A DNA stretch of 64,000 bases from JAVKFY01 sp040223615 (GCA_040223615.1 JAVKFY010000017.1:1-64000), one strand, 5' to 3'; shown: positions 24,377-33,949, counted from the stretch's first letter. The notes: generated by a model from the letters alone, not told the origin. Made by a program: numbers and translations.

Positions 24377-24946
24377 ATGGCGCGGCTTCGCGTCGGGCTG
24401 CTCGGCGGCTCGTTCAACCCGGCCCATGACGGGCATCGCCACGTCAGCCTGTGGGCGCTGCGCGCGCTGCGGCTGGATCAGGTCTGGTGGCTGATCTCGC
24501 CGCAGAACCCGCTGAAACCGGCCGCCGGCATGGCGCCCCTGGCGCAACGCATGGCCAGCGCTCGCGCCGCCGCCCGGCATCCGGCGATCCGGGTCAGCGA
24601 CATCGAGGACCGGCTCGGCACCCGCTACACGGTCGACACCGTGGCGGCGCTGTGCCGGCGGCACCGGGACATCGACTTCGTCTGGTTGATGGGCGCCGAC
24701 ATCCTGGTGCAACTGCCGCGCTGGCGGCGCTGGACGGATCTGACCCGGATGGTGCCGATAGCGGTGCTGGACCGGCCGGGCTACGCCTATGCCGCGCTGG
24801 CCGGCCGAGCGGCGCAGCGCCTGCGCCGCTTTCGGGTGCGAAACCCCGGAGACCTGGCGCAAACACGTCCGCCGGCTTGGGCGTTCCTGTGGGGCCGCCG
24901 GCACACCGCCTCGGCGACCGAAATCCGCGCCCGCGATCGCTGCTGA
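24377..24946 (+). CDS. nadD: Nicotinate-nucleotide adenylyltransferase
   Basis: A 189-residue nucleotidyltransferase that makes deamido-NAD from nicotinate mononucleotide and ATP. The N-terminal GLLGGSFNPAHDGHRHVS has the T/H-x-G-H type nucleotide-binding motif (HDGH). WWLISPQNPLKP and FVWLMGADILVQLPRW are typical NadD segments, and the C-terminal HTASATEIRARDRC carries the S-x-T-x-x-R motif. It follows proA closely. In many alphaproteobacteria nadD is next to rsfS; here a peptidoglycan-binding gene lies between. Confidence 0.95.
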   Translation: MARLRVGLLGGSFNPAHDGHRHVSLWALRALRLDQVWWLISPQNPLKPAAGMAPLAQRMASARAAARHPAIRVSDIEDRLGTRYTVDTVAALCRRHRDIDFVWLMGADILVQLPRWRRWTDLTRMVPIAVLDRPGYAYAALAGRAAQRLRRFRVRNPGDLAQTRPPAWAFLWGRRHTASATEIRARDRC

Positions 24947-25025
24947 CCCGCGGGCGCAGGGAACCGGTTCACCCGGAGTCACGTTCCCTCCGCAACCTGT
25001 TCTCTCGGTTGCAGAGGTCGATATC

Positions 25026-26693
25026 GTGATAAATAACTGGCGTAGCTTACTTTTTGCCACCACAGCCATTGCCGCATTGGCAGCTCCGACGCTGGCGGCG
25101 CCGAACATGCCACGTCCGGCAACCGGCGACTCCCTGATCGTTGCGGTGGCGTATAGCTCAACGGTGTACCAGCTCCAGGTCGGGCTGAATGCACAGGGCT
25201 ACGATGCCGGCCCCAGTGACGGGCTGATGGGATCGCGCACCCGCACCGCGATCGAAAGCTATCAGCGCAACAATGGCCTGCTGGTCACCGGACAGCCGAG
25301 CCAGGGCCTGCTGTCACACGTTCAGGCGAACCAGCAGGCGCGCACGACGACGCCCACCGCCAGCCCCGGCGAGCTGAACGAGCGCCAGATCTCGCGGCTG
25401 CAGCGGCGGCTCGACCGGCTCGGGTACGACACCGCGGTCAGCGGCCAAGTCGACAGCGAGACCCAGGCCGCGATCCGCGCCTACGAGCGCGACAACAACC
25501 TCCTCGTGACCGGCGTGGCGACCGAGGCGCTGGCCGAGCACGTGCACCAGAGCGTCCTGGCCAAGCGCGCCGAACGGCGCGACGACCGCCGCGACGAGGC
25601 GGACGAGATCGACACCGATACCATCGCCGCCATCCAGCGCGGCCTGCGGGCACGCGGCTACACGGTGACGGCGGTCGACGGCGAGCTCGACTGGTCGACG
25701 CGCGAGGCGATCAAGGCCTATCAGCGCGACCGCGGCGCCGCGATCACCGGCGAGGCATCGCTGGCGCTGGCCGAGCAGCTCGGCGAGGGCCTGGCGGCGG
25801 CGGCGGACACGCCGGAGAATATCCGCGCGGTGCAGCAGGCGCTGAATGAGCGCGGCTACAGCGCCGGCCCGGCCGATGGCGTCATGGGTCCCTCGACCCG
25901 CACCGCGATCCAGCAATACCGCCGGCGCACCGGCATAAGCGCCGGCAGCAGCGTCGACCAGGCCCTGCTGACCAGCCTGGGCATCGCCGAGGCGGACGCC
26001 GGCACGAGCGTCGCCGCCGACGCGGCGGCCGACGACAATGACTCGATGCCGGTGCTGCTGAGCGACCGCTTCGCGGACGGCGACTACACCGTCAACCCGC
26101 GCTGGCAGGTACTGTCGAAGAGCTTCACGGTGGCCAATGGCGAGCTGCGAAGCTCGGTGCCGACACAGCAGGCAAAGAGCGCCGACAACGACGACCTCGG
26201 CAAGGCGGTGGTGCGCGGCGTGCTGAGCCAGGTGCTGGGCGTGCCGTCGCAGCCGCAGTCCGAGGCCGCGGTGATCGCCCATAGCAGCGGCTTCGGCGGC
26301 ACCTTCGAGCTGCAGATGCGGGTCCGGCACACTGGCAAGGGACCGAGCAAGATCCACTTCGGTCCTTATCAGGGCACCAACGCGGTCGCCGGCTACCGCC
26401 TGGTCTATGACAGCGACAAGTCGCAGCCGCTGTCATTGGTAAACGTGGAAGAGTCCGGCGCCTCGGTGCTGGCCTCGACCAGCCAGGTGCCGGCGCTGGG
26501 CGATGGCAATTGGCATGACGTGCGCCTGCGCCGCGACGAGGACGGCCGGCTCTCGGTCGACATCGACGGCACCGAGGTGCTGAACGCGCGCTACACCACG
26601 GTCGCCAACGGGCACGGCGGCATCTCGTTCGCCAATTTCGGTGGCGACTGGGCGGTCAGCGCGGTCGAGTTGAAGGCGCCGCGCGCCGGCTGA
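25026..26693 (+). CDS. Secreted protein with four peptidoglycan-binding repeats and a C-terminal jelly-roll domain
   Basis: A 555-residue protein. The GTG at 25026 gives a clean signal peptide (NNWRSLLFATTAIAALAAPT, cut after LA-A). Four PG_binding_1-type repeats follow, each with L-x-x-x-G-Y ... D-G-x-x-x-x-x-T-R-x-A-I-x-x-Y-Q: around residues 40-85, 120-165, 200-245 and 265-310. The C-terminal ~200 residues (FADGDYTVNPRWQVLSKSFT to FANFGGDWAVSAVEL) resemble a concanavalin-like/LamG jelly roll, so carbohydrate binding is likely. No catalytic domain is recognised. It lies between nadD and rsfS, and probably acts in the periplasm or envelope. Confidence 0.78.
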   Translation: MINNWRSLLFATTAIAALAAPTLAAPNMPRPATGDSLIVAVAYSSTVYQLQVGLNAQGYDAGPSDGLMGSRTRTAIESYQRNNGLLVTGQPSQGLLSHVQANQQARTTTPTASPGELNERQISRLQRRLDRLGYDTAVSGQVDSETQAAIRAYERDNNLLVTGVATEALAEHVHQSVLAKRAERRDDRRDEADEIDTDTIAAIQRGLRARGYTVTAVDGELDWSTREAIKAYQRDRGAAITGEASLALAEQLGEGLAAAADTPENIRAVQQALNERGYSAGPADGVMGPSTRTAIQQYRRRTGISAGSSVDQALLTSLGIAEADAGTSVAADAAADDNDSMPVLLSDRFADGDYTVNPRWQVLSKSFTVANGELRSSVPTQQAKSADNDDLGKAVVRGVLSQVLGVPSQPQSEAAVIAHSSGFGGTFELQMRVRHTGKGPSKIHFGPYQGTNAVAGYRLVYDSDKSQPLSLVNVEESGASVLASTSQVPALGDGNWHDVRLRRDEDGRLSVDIDGTEVLNARYTTVANGHGGISFANFGGDWAVSAVELKAPRAG

Positions 26694-26858
26694 TCGCCGA
26701 TGCGGCGCCGGCTCGGCGGGTACGTTGTGACAACGGGGCGATAGACAGGCTGTTGGAAAACCTGTTAGCAAATCGAATCATGAGGAACGGTTGTAAGGCC
26801 CGGCCGATCGCGGAACCCTTGAGAGAACACCGATGATCGTGCCGGTCGCCTCGCGAAC

Positions 26859-27239
26859 ATGGAGCATGACGCCATAAAGACCGTAGCCGGGGCTGACCCC
26901 AAGCAGTTGCAAACGCTCATCCTGAAGTCGCTGGACGACGACAAGGCGGAAGATGTCGTTCATATCGACCTGGAGGGCAAAACGTCCATTGCCGACGCCA
27001 TGATCATCGCCAGCGGCCGCTCGACCCGACAGGTCGCGGCGATCGCCGATCATCTGGTGCGCAAGATCAAGGAAGCCGGCTACGGCGCCGCGAAGGTCGA
27101 AGGCCTGCCGCAAGCCGACTGGGTCCTGATCGATGCCGGCGACGTCATCGTGCACGTGTTCCGCCCGGACGTGCGCGACTTTTACAACCTGGAAAAGATG
27201 TGGTCGGTGCACATGCCGGAGCACGCCGCGGCGATCTGA
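26859..27239 (+). CDS. rsfS: Ribosome silencing factor RsfS
   Basis: A 126-residue protein with the RsfS/YbeB core: DDDKAEDVVHIDLEGKTSIA, DAMIIASGRSTRQVAAIADHL and the C-terminal DWVLIDAGDVIVHVFRPDVR-DFYNLEKMW. It binds ribosomal protein L14 and blocks subunit joining during starvation. Its gene is 10 bp upstream of rlmH, the usual pairing, and both act on the large subunit. The start is taken at ATG 26859; the reading begins MEHDAIKTV. Confidence 0.96.
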   Translation: MEHDAIKTVAGADPKQLQTLILKSLDDDKAEDVVHIDLEGKTSIADAMIIASGRSTRQVAAIADHLVRKIKEAGYGAAKVEGLPQADWVLIDAGDVIVHVFRPDVRDFYNLEKMWSVHMPEHAAAI

Positions 27240-27249
27240 GCCGGCGGCG

Positions 27250-27705
27250 ATGCGGCTGAGCGTCATCGCGGTTGGCCGCTGGCGTCGCGACGCGCCGGAG
27301 GCGGCGCTGTTCGCCGACTACGCCGGCCGGCTGCCCTGGTCGGTCGAACTGATCGAAGTCGCCGAGCGGCGCAAGCTGCCGCTGGCCGAGCTGAAAGCGG
27401 CCGAGGCGGCGCTGATCGAGAAACGCCTGCCGCCGCGCGCGGTGGTGGTGGCGCTGGACGGTAGCGGCAAGGCGCTGTCCAGCGAAGCCCTGGCCAAGAA
27501 ACTCCGCACTTGGGTCGAGGCCGGTGAGATCGCCTGCGTGATCGGCGGCGCGGAAGGCCTGGACCGGTCGATACTGGAACGCGCGGAGACGATCTGGTCG
27601 CTGGGGCCGGCAACCTGGCCGCACATGCTGGTGCGGCCGATGCTGGCGGAGCAGATGTACCGCGCCCACAGCATCTTGACCGGCCATCCCTACCACCGCG
27701 GTTGA
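27250..27705 (+). CDS. rlmH: 23S rRNA pseudouridine(1915)-N3-methyltransferase
   Basis: A 151-residue SPOUT methyltransferase that modifies pseudouridine 1915 in helix 69 of assembled 70S ribosomes. Typical segments: MRLSVIAVGRW at the start, VVALDGSGKALSSEALAKKL, the SAM-binding knot CVIGGAEGLDRSIL, and the C-terminal HMLVRPMLAEQMYRAHSILT with GHPYHRG. Length is as expected. It follows rsfS after 10 bp. Confidence 0.96.
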   Translation: MRLSVIAVGRWRRDAPEAALFADYAGRLPWSVELIEVAERRKLPLAELKAAEAALIEKRLPPRAVVVALDGSGKALSSEALAKKLRTWVEAGEIACVIGGAEGLDRSILERAETIWSLGPATWPHMLVRPMLAEQMYRAHSILTGHPYHRG

Positions 27706-27787
27706 GCCGGTTTACGTTTTATGGCACGGGTTGTTGGTATAAACAGGCCGCCACAACTGTTCCGCATTTGTTGCTGAAGGTTCCTGG

Positions 27788-29356
27788 ATGAACTCGACCC
27801 CGCGCCCCGTCGTGCTGTGCATTCTCGACGGCTGGGGCTATCGCGAGGCGGCGGCCGACAACGCCATCGCCCGCGGCCAGACACCGACCTGGGACCGCTG
27901 GTGGCGTGAGTTGCCGCACGCCTTGCTGAAAACCTCGGCCGGCGACGTCGGCCTGCCGGCCGGCCAGATGGGCAACTCGGAAGTTGGGCACCAGAATATC
28001 GGCGCCGGCCGGGTGGTGCTGCAGGACCTGCCACGGATCGACACGGCGGTCGCCGACGGCAGCCTGGCGGCCAATCCGGCACTGACCGACCTTGTCGCCA
28101 AGCTGAAAGCGTCCGGCGGCACCTGTCACCTGATGGGGCTGGCCTCGCCCGGCGGCGTGCACGCGCACCAGGACCACATCGCGGCGCTGGCCCGCACGGT
28201 CGCCGGCGCCGGCGTGCCGGTGGCGATACATGCGCTGCTCGACGGCCGCGACACGCCGCCGCAAAGTGCCGGCGGCTATCTCGCCGAGCTGGAACAGGCA
28301 ATCGACGGCAGCGGCGCGCGGATCGCCACCGTCACCGGCCGCTACTGGGCGATGGACCGCGACAAGCGCTGGGAGCGCGTCGGCCGGGCCTACGACTGCG
28401 TCGTCGACGGCAAGGGCGCGACGGCCGGCAACGCGGCACGGGCGATCGAACAATCCTACGCGGCCGACCAGACCGACGAGTTCGTCGACCCGACCGCCGT
28501 CGGCGGCTACGCGGGCATGCGCGACGGCGACGGCCTGCTGATGGCGAACTTCCGCGCCGACCGGGCGCGCGAGATCCTGACCGCCCTGCTCGACCCGGCG
28601 TTTGACGGATTCGCGCGGTCGCGCGTCGTGCGCTTCGCCGCGCAACTCGGCATGGTGTCTTACTCGGCGGCGCTGGACGAACTGATCCCGTCGCTATTCC
28701 CGCCGGAGAAACTGTCCGACACGCTGGGCGAAGTGGTGGCGAAGGCCGGCCGCACGCAACTGCGGATCGCCGAGACCGAGAAGTACGCCCACGTCACCTT
28801 TTTCCTGAACGGCGGCGAGGAGCGGGTGTTCGACGGCGAGGAGCGCATCCTGGTGCCCTCGCCCAAGGTGGCGACCTACGATCTGCAGCCGGAGATGGCG
28901 GCGCCGGAGATCACCGACCGGCTGGTCGAGGCGATCACCGGCGGCGGCTTCGACCTGATCGTGGTGAACTACGCCAACCCGGACATGGTCGGCCACACCG
29001 GCAAGCTCGACGCCGCGCTGAAGGCCGTGGCGACCGTCGACGACGCCCTGGCGCGCCTGGAAGCGGCACTGGGCGACGTCGGCGGCGTCATGCTGGTCAC
29101 CGCCGACCACGGCAATATCGAGCAGATGAACGACGCCGGCGGGCCGCACACCGCGCACACCACCAATCCGGTGCCGCTGGTGATGGTCGGCGCCGCCGCC
29201 GGCGGGCTCGCCGATGGCCGCCTGGCCGACCTGGCCCCGACCCTGCTGACGCTGATGGGCCTGCCGGTGCCGGCGGCGATGACCGGTCACTCGCTGCTGA
29301 CCGACAGGCCAGCTCAAACGGCGGCCCGGACGGCGGGACAACGTGCGTCGGCTTAG
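27788..29356 (+). CDS. gpmI: 2,3-bisphosphoglycerate-independent phosphoglycerate mutase
   Basis: A 522-residue enzyme of glycolysis/gluconeogenesis interconverting 3- and 2-phosphoglycerate. The alkaline-phosphatase-type metal site starts CILDGWGYRE, and the phosphorylated serine lies at residue 64 in GQMGNSEVGHQNIGAG. Further marks are HALLDGRDTPPQSA, DGLLMANFRADRAREI, VNYANPDMVGHTG and VTADHGNIEQM. Length is typical of GpmI. Its end overlaps the start of the envC-like gene by 14 bp, so the two are probably co-transcribed, as in many alphaproteobacteria. Confidence 0.97.
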   Translation: MNSTPRPVVLCILDGWGYREAAADNAIARGQTPTWDRWWRELPHALLKTSAGDVGLPAGQMGNSEVGHQNIGAGRVVLQDLPRIDTAVADGSLAANPALTDLVAKLKASGGTCHLMGLASPGGVHAHQDHIAALARTVAGAGVPVAIHALLDGRDTPPQSAGGYLAELEQAIDGSGARIATVTGRYWAMDRDKRWERVGRAYDCVVDGKGATAGNAARAIEQSYAADQTDEFVDPTAVGGYAGMRDGDGLLMANFRADRAREILTALLDPAFDGFARSRVVRFAAQLGMVSYSAALDELIPSLFPPEKLSDTLGEVVAKAGRTQLRIAETEKYAHVTFFLNGGEERVFDGEERILVPSPKVATYDLQPEMAAPEITDRLVEAITGGGFDLIVVNYANPDMVGHTGKLDAALKAVATVDDALARLEAALGDVGGVMLVTADHGNIEQMNDAGGPHTAHTTNPVPLVMVGAAAGGLADGRLADLAPTLLTLMGLPVPAAMTGHSLLTDRPAQTAARTAGQRASA

Positions 29357-30707
29357 CCTCCCAGCATGTGCGCTGCTGATGCTGGCGCTGGCCGGCGCGG
29401 CACGGGCGGATGACGGCCCGGACAGCGCCGCCACGCAGGCCCGGCTGGATGCCGCGAATGCCACGGTGGAGGCCGGCCAGGCCGAGCTCGAGCGTCTGGC
29501 GACCGAAACCGACAAGCTCAGCGCCGAGCTGGCGCGGCTGCGCCGCGAACTGGTGCGTCGCGCCGCCAGCCTGCGCGATCAGGAGGACGCCATCGAACTG
29601 GCCACGGTGCAACTCGCCGGCCTGCGTGCGGAAGCCGCCAACCGGCGCACCCGCCTCGATGCGCGGCGCGGCGAAGTCGCGGTCGTGCTGGCCCGGCTGA
29701 CGCGGATGAGCCGGCGGCCGCCGGCCGCGGCGCTGGCCGCGCCCGGCAGCCCGATCGACGCGCTGCGGGGCGCCGGCGCGATGCGCGCCATGATCGGTCC
29801 ACTGAAGTCGGAGGCCGACACCCTGGCGGGCGAACTCGCCGAGCTGGCGGCGTTGACCGAGGTCATCGACGGGCGCCGGGAGCGGCTCGAAATCCAGCGC
29901 AACGAGGCGCTGTTGGCGCGGCGCGGCATGCGCGACCTGGTCGAGACCCGCAAGCGCGCCCACCGCGACCTGACCCGGCACCGGAGCGAAGCCGACCAGC
30001 AGGTGCAGCAGGCGCTGGAACAGTCGCGTAGCCTGCAGGCGCTGCTGAAGCAATTGCTGGTCGAGGAAGCGCGGCGGCTGGAGCAGGCGCGGCTCGCCGC
30101 AGCGGAGGCCGAAGCCCGCGCCGAGGCCGCGCGCCGGGCGGAAGCCGCGGCGCGCCAGGCGGCGGCAGTGACGGCGGCGCTGCGCAAGGCGGAGGCCGCC
30201 CGCCAGGCCGCCGAGGAAGCCCAGCGCAAAGCGGCCAAGGCGGCAGGCCGGACGGCGCCGGCGCAACAGCTCGCGGCGCTGCCCGGTGGCGGGCCGGCGC
30301 TGTTCTCGACCCGGCGCGGCCACCTGCCGATGCCGGTCGCGGGACCCGTGATCGGGCGTTTCGGTGCCGCCGACCGCGTCGGCCAGCGCACCAAGGGGAT
30401 CAAGGTCCGGGCCCGGGCCGGGGCCACGGTGGTGGCGCCGCATGACGCGGAAGTCGCCTTCGCCGGGCAGTTTCGCGGCTATGGCCTGCTCTTGATACTG
30501 TCTCAGGGCGAGGGATATCATATTCTGCTTGCAGGGATGTCGCGGCTCTACGCGGTGACCGGTCAGCCGGTCCTGGCCGGCGAACCGGTGGGCGAAATGG
30601 GTCCGGATGGCTCCGATACCACTCTCTACGTAGAATTGCGCCGTGAGGGGGAGCCGATCAATCCGCTCTCCTGGATCACGGCCGGCAAAGGAAAGGTGAG
30701 CGGATGA
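29343..30707 (+). CDS. EnvC-like murein hydrolase activator
   Basis: A 454-residue periplasmic protein. A signal peptide (LPACALLMLALAGAARA) is followed by a long Ala/Arg/Glu-rich coiled coil (residues ~25-310) and a C-terminal LytM/M23 domain (~330-445). The zinc-binding residues of active M23 peptidases are missing: TKGIKVRA replaces the H-x-G-x-D part and TLYVELRREG replaces H-x-H, so it is a degenerate LytM factor. Such proteins (EnvC, NlpD type) activate amidases at division. The start is GTG 29343, within the gpmI end; its stop overlaps the start of ctpA. The gpmI-envC-ctpA order is common in alphaproteobacteria. Confidence 0.9.
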   Translation: MRRLSLPACALLMLALAGAARADDGPDSAATQARLDAANATVEAGQAELERLATETDKLSAELARLRRELVRRAASLRDQEDAIELATVQLAGLRAEAANRRTRLDARRGEVAVVLARLTRMSRRPPAAALAAPGSPIDALRGAGAMRAMIGPLKSEADTLAGELAELAALTEVIDGRRERLEIQRNEALLARRGMRDLVETRKRAHRDLTRHRSEADQQVQQALEQSRSLQALLKQLLVEEARRLEQARLAAAEAEARAEAARRAEAAARQAAAVTAALRKAEAARQAAEEAQRKAAKAAGRTAPAQQLAALPGGGPALFSTRRGHLPMPVAGPVIGRFGAADRVGQRTKGIKVRARAGATVVAPHDAEVAFAGQFRGYGLLLILSQGEGYHILLAGMSRLYAVTGQPVLAGEPVGEMGPDGSDTTLYVELRREGEPINPLSWITAGKGKVSG

Positions 30708-32026
30708 TGCGTCAGTTGTTCTCTGCGGCCGCACTGGCGGCGATGCTGGCGGCGCTGGCCCCGGCCGGCGCCCAGGCGGATAACGCCGAGACCTATCGCC
30801 AGCTCAACCTGTTCGGCGACGTGTTCGAACGGGTGCGTGCCGACTATGTGGAACCGGTCGACGAGGCGGAACTTGTCGAGGCGGCGATCAACGGCATGCT
30901 GCGCTCGCTGGACCCGCACTCCAGCTACCTCAACGCCAAGAATTTTCGCGACATGCAAGTGCAGACGCGCGGCGAGTTCGGCGGCCTGGGTATCGAGGTC
31001 ACGATGGAGAACGGCGTGGTCAAAGTGGTCTCGCCGATCGACGAGACCCCGGCCGACCGCGCCGGGCTGAAGGCCGGCGACTTCATCACCCACCTGGACG
31101 GCGAGGCCGTGCTTGGCCTGACATTGTCGCAGGCGGTGGAGAAGATGCGCGGGCCGGTGAACGCGGCGATCGTGCTGACCGTGGCGCGGCCGGGCGAGGA
31201 ACAGCCGTTCGACGTCTCCATCGTGCGCGACGTGATCAGGATCCAATCGGTGCGCAGCCGGCTCGAGGGCGACATCGGCTATGTCCGCATCACCTCGTTC
31301 AACGAACAGACCGAGCTCGGCCTCGACAAGGCGGTCGACAAGATCAAGGCCGAGCTCGACGGCGAGCTGCGCGGCCTGGTGCTCGACCTGCGCAACAATC
31401 CCGGCGGTCTGCTTGATCAGGCGATCGCGGTCTCCGACGCCTTCCTGGACCAGGGCGAGATCGTCTCCACCCGCGGCCGCGCCGACAGCGACATTCAGCG
31501 CTACAGCGCCCGCGAGGGCGACCTGATGGACGGCAAGCCGGTGATCGTGCTGGTCAACGGCGGCTCGGCCTCGGCCTCGGAGATCGTCGCCGGGGCGCTA
31601 CAGGACCACCGCCGCGGCGTGATCCTGGGCACCAAGTCGTTCGGCAAGGGCTCGGTGCAGACCATTATCCCGCTGCAAGGCCACGGCGCGGTGCGGCTGA
31701 CCACGGCGCGCTACTACACGCCATCGGGCCGCTCGATCCAGGCCACCGGCATCGAGCCGGACATCATCGTCGAGCAGGTCACCGTGGCGGAAGGCCCGGC
31801 GGCGACCCGACAGCGGCGTTCGGAAGCCAATCTGCGCGGCCACCTGCGCGGCGACAACGAGCCGACCGAGGACGACGAGGCCGAAGAGAAAAAGGTACCG
31901 ATCCCGGCACCGACCGACAGCACGACCCCGGCACCGGCGGAAGACGAGAAGCCACGCGATTTTCAGCTCTCCTATGCGCTCGACCTGCTGCGTGGCATGA
32001 CGCTGCTCGGCGACCGCGAGAAGTAG
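30704..32026 (+). CDS. ctpA: Carboxyl-terminal processing protease (S41 family)
   Basis: A 440-residue secreted serine protease. After a signal peptide (LFSAAALAAMLAALAPAGAQA), residues ~85-165 form a PDZ domain (GEFGGLGIEVTMENGVVKVV), and ~190-370 the S41 core with LVNGGSASASEIVAGALQD (nucleophile serine near 288-292) and GTKSFGKGSVQT (catalytic lysine near 315). The C-terminus has an acidic, proline-rich tail. CtpA proteases process or degrade envelope proteins, including cell-wall hydrolases and their adaptors. It is coupled to the EnvC-like gene by overlap (ATGATG inside GGATGA). Confidence 0.95.
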   Translation: MMRQLFSAAALAAMLAALAPAGAQADNAETYRQLNLFGDVFERVRADYVEPVDEAELVEAAINGMLRSLDPHSSYLNAKNFRDMQVQTRGEFGGLGIEVTMENGVVKVVSPIDETPADRAGLKAGDFITHLDGEAVLGLTLSQAVEKMRGPVNAAIVLTVARPGEEQPFDVSIVRDVIRIQSVRSRLEGDIGYVRITSFNEQTELGLDKAVDKIKAELDGELRGLVLDLRNNPGGLLDQAIAVSDAFLDQGEIVSTRGRADSDIQRYSAREGDLMDGKPVIVLVNGGSASASEIVAGALQDHRRGVILGTKSFGKGSVQTIIPLQGHGAVRLTTARYYTPSGRSIQATGIEPDIIVEQVTVAEGPAATRQRRSEANLRGHLRGDNEPTEDDEAEEKKVPIPAPTDSTTPAPAEDEKPRDFQLSYALDLLRGMTLLGDREK

Positions 32027-32057
32027 GCGCGGGCGGCGCGCAAGCCCGCGGGCGGCG

Positions 32058-33467
32058 ATGGCGAGGAAACCGCGCAAGGCGGCAGCAAGCGGCAAGGCGG
32101 AGAAAGCCGGCAGGACATCCGGGCGGCGCGGTGTCAGCGCCCTGGCGCTGGTGGTGTTCCTGCTGGTGCTGGGCGCCGGCGCCGGCGTCGCCTGGCTGAG
32201 CTTCACCTACCAGCCGCCGCTGCGCCCCGGCATGCCGGGCAACGACCTCGTGCTGGAACTCGGCGACGAGGCCAAGGCCGTCGCCAAACCGATCGCCGGC
32301 GACCCCGCGGCCAAGGCCAGGAACCTCGCGGCGGACGACGACAAATCCGACGACGCGTCGTCCACCGAAACCGCGGCGGCCACCACGGACACGCCCGTCA
32401 CCGACGAGAGCAAGCCGGGCGCGCGCGCGCAAGACGATCAGCCCAGCGCGCCGACGCCGGACGACCAGGCCGCCGAAGATCCCAAGGCCGACGACAGCGC
32501 CGCGCAGAGCGCCACCGCCGCATCCGACACTGCCACGCCGGCCAACGAATCCGACGACAGCACGTCGCAACCCGCCGCGACCGACGATACCGCGACGGCG
32601 CCGACCGACTCGGCATCACCATCCACCGATCAAGCCGCCGCCGCGCCGGCCGACAGCGGCGACCAGGGCACCGGCCAGACCGCGCCCGTTAAAGCGCCGG
32701 CGCCGCAGGGCCAGCCGCAGCGCCAGCCGGTCGGACAGGAGACCGCGATGCGGCTCAACGTGCCGCAGCCCAACCCCGGGGTGAAGCCGCGCGTCGCCAT
32801 CGTGCTGACCGGGCTCGGCCTGTCGAAGGCACAGACCAACGCGGCGATCCAGGCGCTGCCGGCCAACATCACCTTCGCCTTCTCGCCCTACGGCAACGAC
32901 CTGCAGGCCTGGGCCGACCAGGCGCGCGAGGCCGGGCACGAAGTGCTGCTGGAACTGCCGATGGAGCCGCACGGCTTCCCCAACGACGACCCCGGCCCGC
33001 ACACGCTGCTGACCAGCCTGACCGAGAACGAGAATGTCGAGCGCATGACCTGGGTGCTGGACCGGTTCACCGGCTATGTCGGCGTGACCAGCCAGCTCGG
33101 TGGCCGATTCACCACCCAGCCGGAGTCGCTGCGCCCGATCCTGGTCGAGCTGAAGAAGCGCGGCCTGCTGTTCCTCGATACCCGCGCCAGCCCGGACAGC
33201 GTCGCCGGCGAGATCGCGGTCAACGCCGGCCTGGCGCACGCCAACAACGACGTGTTCCTCGACGAAGCCGCCGCCGCGCGGGCTACCATCAACGCCGGCC
33301 TGGCCGAGCTTGAACGGATCGCCCGCGAACGCGGCAGCGCCATCGGTATCGGCTATCCGTTCCCGGTGACCATGGAGATGCTGGCCAACTGGGCCCGCGA
33401 CCTGGAGGGCCGGGACATCGAGCTGCTGCCGGTCTCGGCCCTGGCACGATTGCCCGCGGCCCGATGA
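32058..33467 (+). CDS. Divergent polysaccharide deacetylase family protein (YibQ/DUF610)
   Basis: A 469-residue protein. A basic cytoplasmic start and one membrane helix (ALALVVFLLVLGAGAGVAWL, ~30-50) anchor it. A low-complexity Asp/Ser/Thr/Ala/Pro-rich stretch of about 150 residues follows and then the divergent deacetylase domain from ~240: PRVAIVLTGLGLSKAQTNAA, VLLELPMEPHGFPNDDPGP and LLFLDTRASPDSV. The fold is NodB-like, but activity of this branch is not well established. It commonly follows envC and ctpA, as here, so a role in cell-envelope maintenance is likely. Its stop overlaps the rppH start. Confidence 0.88.
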   Translation: MARKPRKAAASGKAEKAGRTSGRRGVSALALVVFLLVLGAGAGVAWLSFTYQPPLRPGMPGNDLVLELGDEAKAVAKPIAGDPAAKARNLAADDDKSDDASSTETAAATTDTPVTDESKPGARAQDDQPSAPTPDDQAAEDPKADDSAAQSATAASDTATPANESDDSTSQPAATDDTATAPTDSASPSTDQAAAAPADSGDQGTGQTAPVKAPAPQGQPQRQPVGQETAMRLNVPQPNPGVKPRVAIVLTGLGLSKAQTNAAIQALPANITFAFSPYGNDLQAWADQAREAGHEVLLELPMEPHGFPNDDPGPHTLLTSLTENENVERMTWVLDRFTGYVGVTSQLGGRFTTQPESLRPILVELKKRGLLFLDTRASPDSVAGEIAVNAGLAHANNDVFLDEAAAARATINAGLAELERIARERGSAIGIGYPFPVTMEMLANWARDLEGRDIELLPVSALARLPAAR

Positions 33468-33949
33468 GCGCCAAGCTGCCGTTCGAGGAGCGGCCCTACC
33501 GCAAGGGCGTCGGCATCGTGCTGCTGAACCGCGATGACCTGGTGTTCGTCGGCATGCGTGTCGACCAGACCGTGGCGGCGTGGCAGTTGCCGCAGGGCGG
33601 TATCGACGACGGCGAGGATCCGCGCGCCGCCGCCATCCGCGAGCTGGCCGAGGAGACCGGCGTGGAACGCGCCGAACCGATTGCCGAGAGCCGCGGCTGG
33701 CTGAGCTACGACCTGCCGCCGGACCTGGCCGACAAGGTCTGGAAGGGCCGCTATCGCGGGCAGGCCCAGAAGTGGTACGCGATGCGCTTCCTGGGCACCG
33801 AGGACGATATCCGGCTGGACGCGCACGAGCAGGAATTCTCGGCCTGGAAGTGGGCGCCGATGGTCGCGCTGCCCGACCTGATCGTGCCGTTCAAGCGTCC
33901 GCTCTACGAACAGGTCGTCGCCGAGTTCCGCCACCTGGTCGCGCGCTGA
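33464..33949 (+). CDS. rppH: RNA pyrophosphohydrolase
   Basis: A 161-residue NUDIX hydrolase. The NUDIX box reads GGIDDGEDPRAAAIRELAEE followed by TGV, matching G-x5-E-x7-R-E-U-x-E-E-x-G-U. YRKGVGIVLLNRDDLVFVG at the start and KGRYRGQAQKWYAMRFLG are typical of RppH/IalA. The enzyme removes pyrophosphate from 5' triphosphate RNA ends and so starts mRNA decay; diadenosine polyphosphates are also substrates in some species. It overlaps the deacetylase gene by 4 bp (ATGA), ending the gpmI-rppH run. Confidence 0.95.
   Translation: MSAKLPFEERPYRKGVGIVLLNRDDLVFVGMRVDQTVAAWQLPQGGIDDGEDPRAAAIRELAEETGVERAEPIAESRGWLSYDLPPDLADKVWKGRYRGQAQKWYAMRFLGTEDDIRLDAHEQEFSAWKWAPMVALPDLIVPFKRPLYEQVVAEFRHLVAR

Noticed and set aside
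24789..25025. N-terminal extension of the peptidoglycan-binding protein upstream of 25026
   Set aside because: The longer frame runs through nadD in another frame, while GTG 25026 starts a clear signal peptide.
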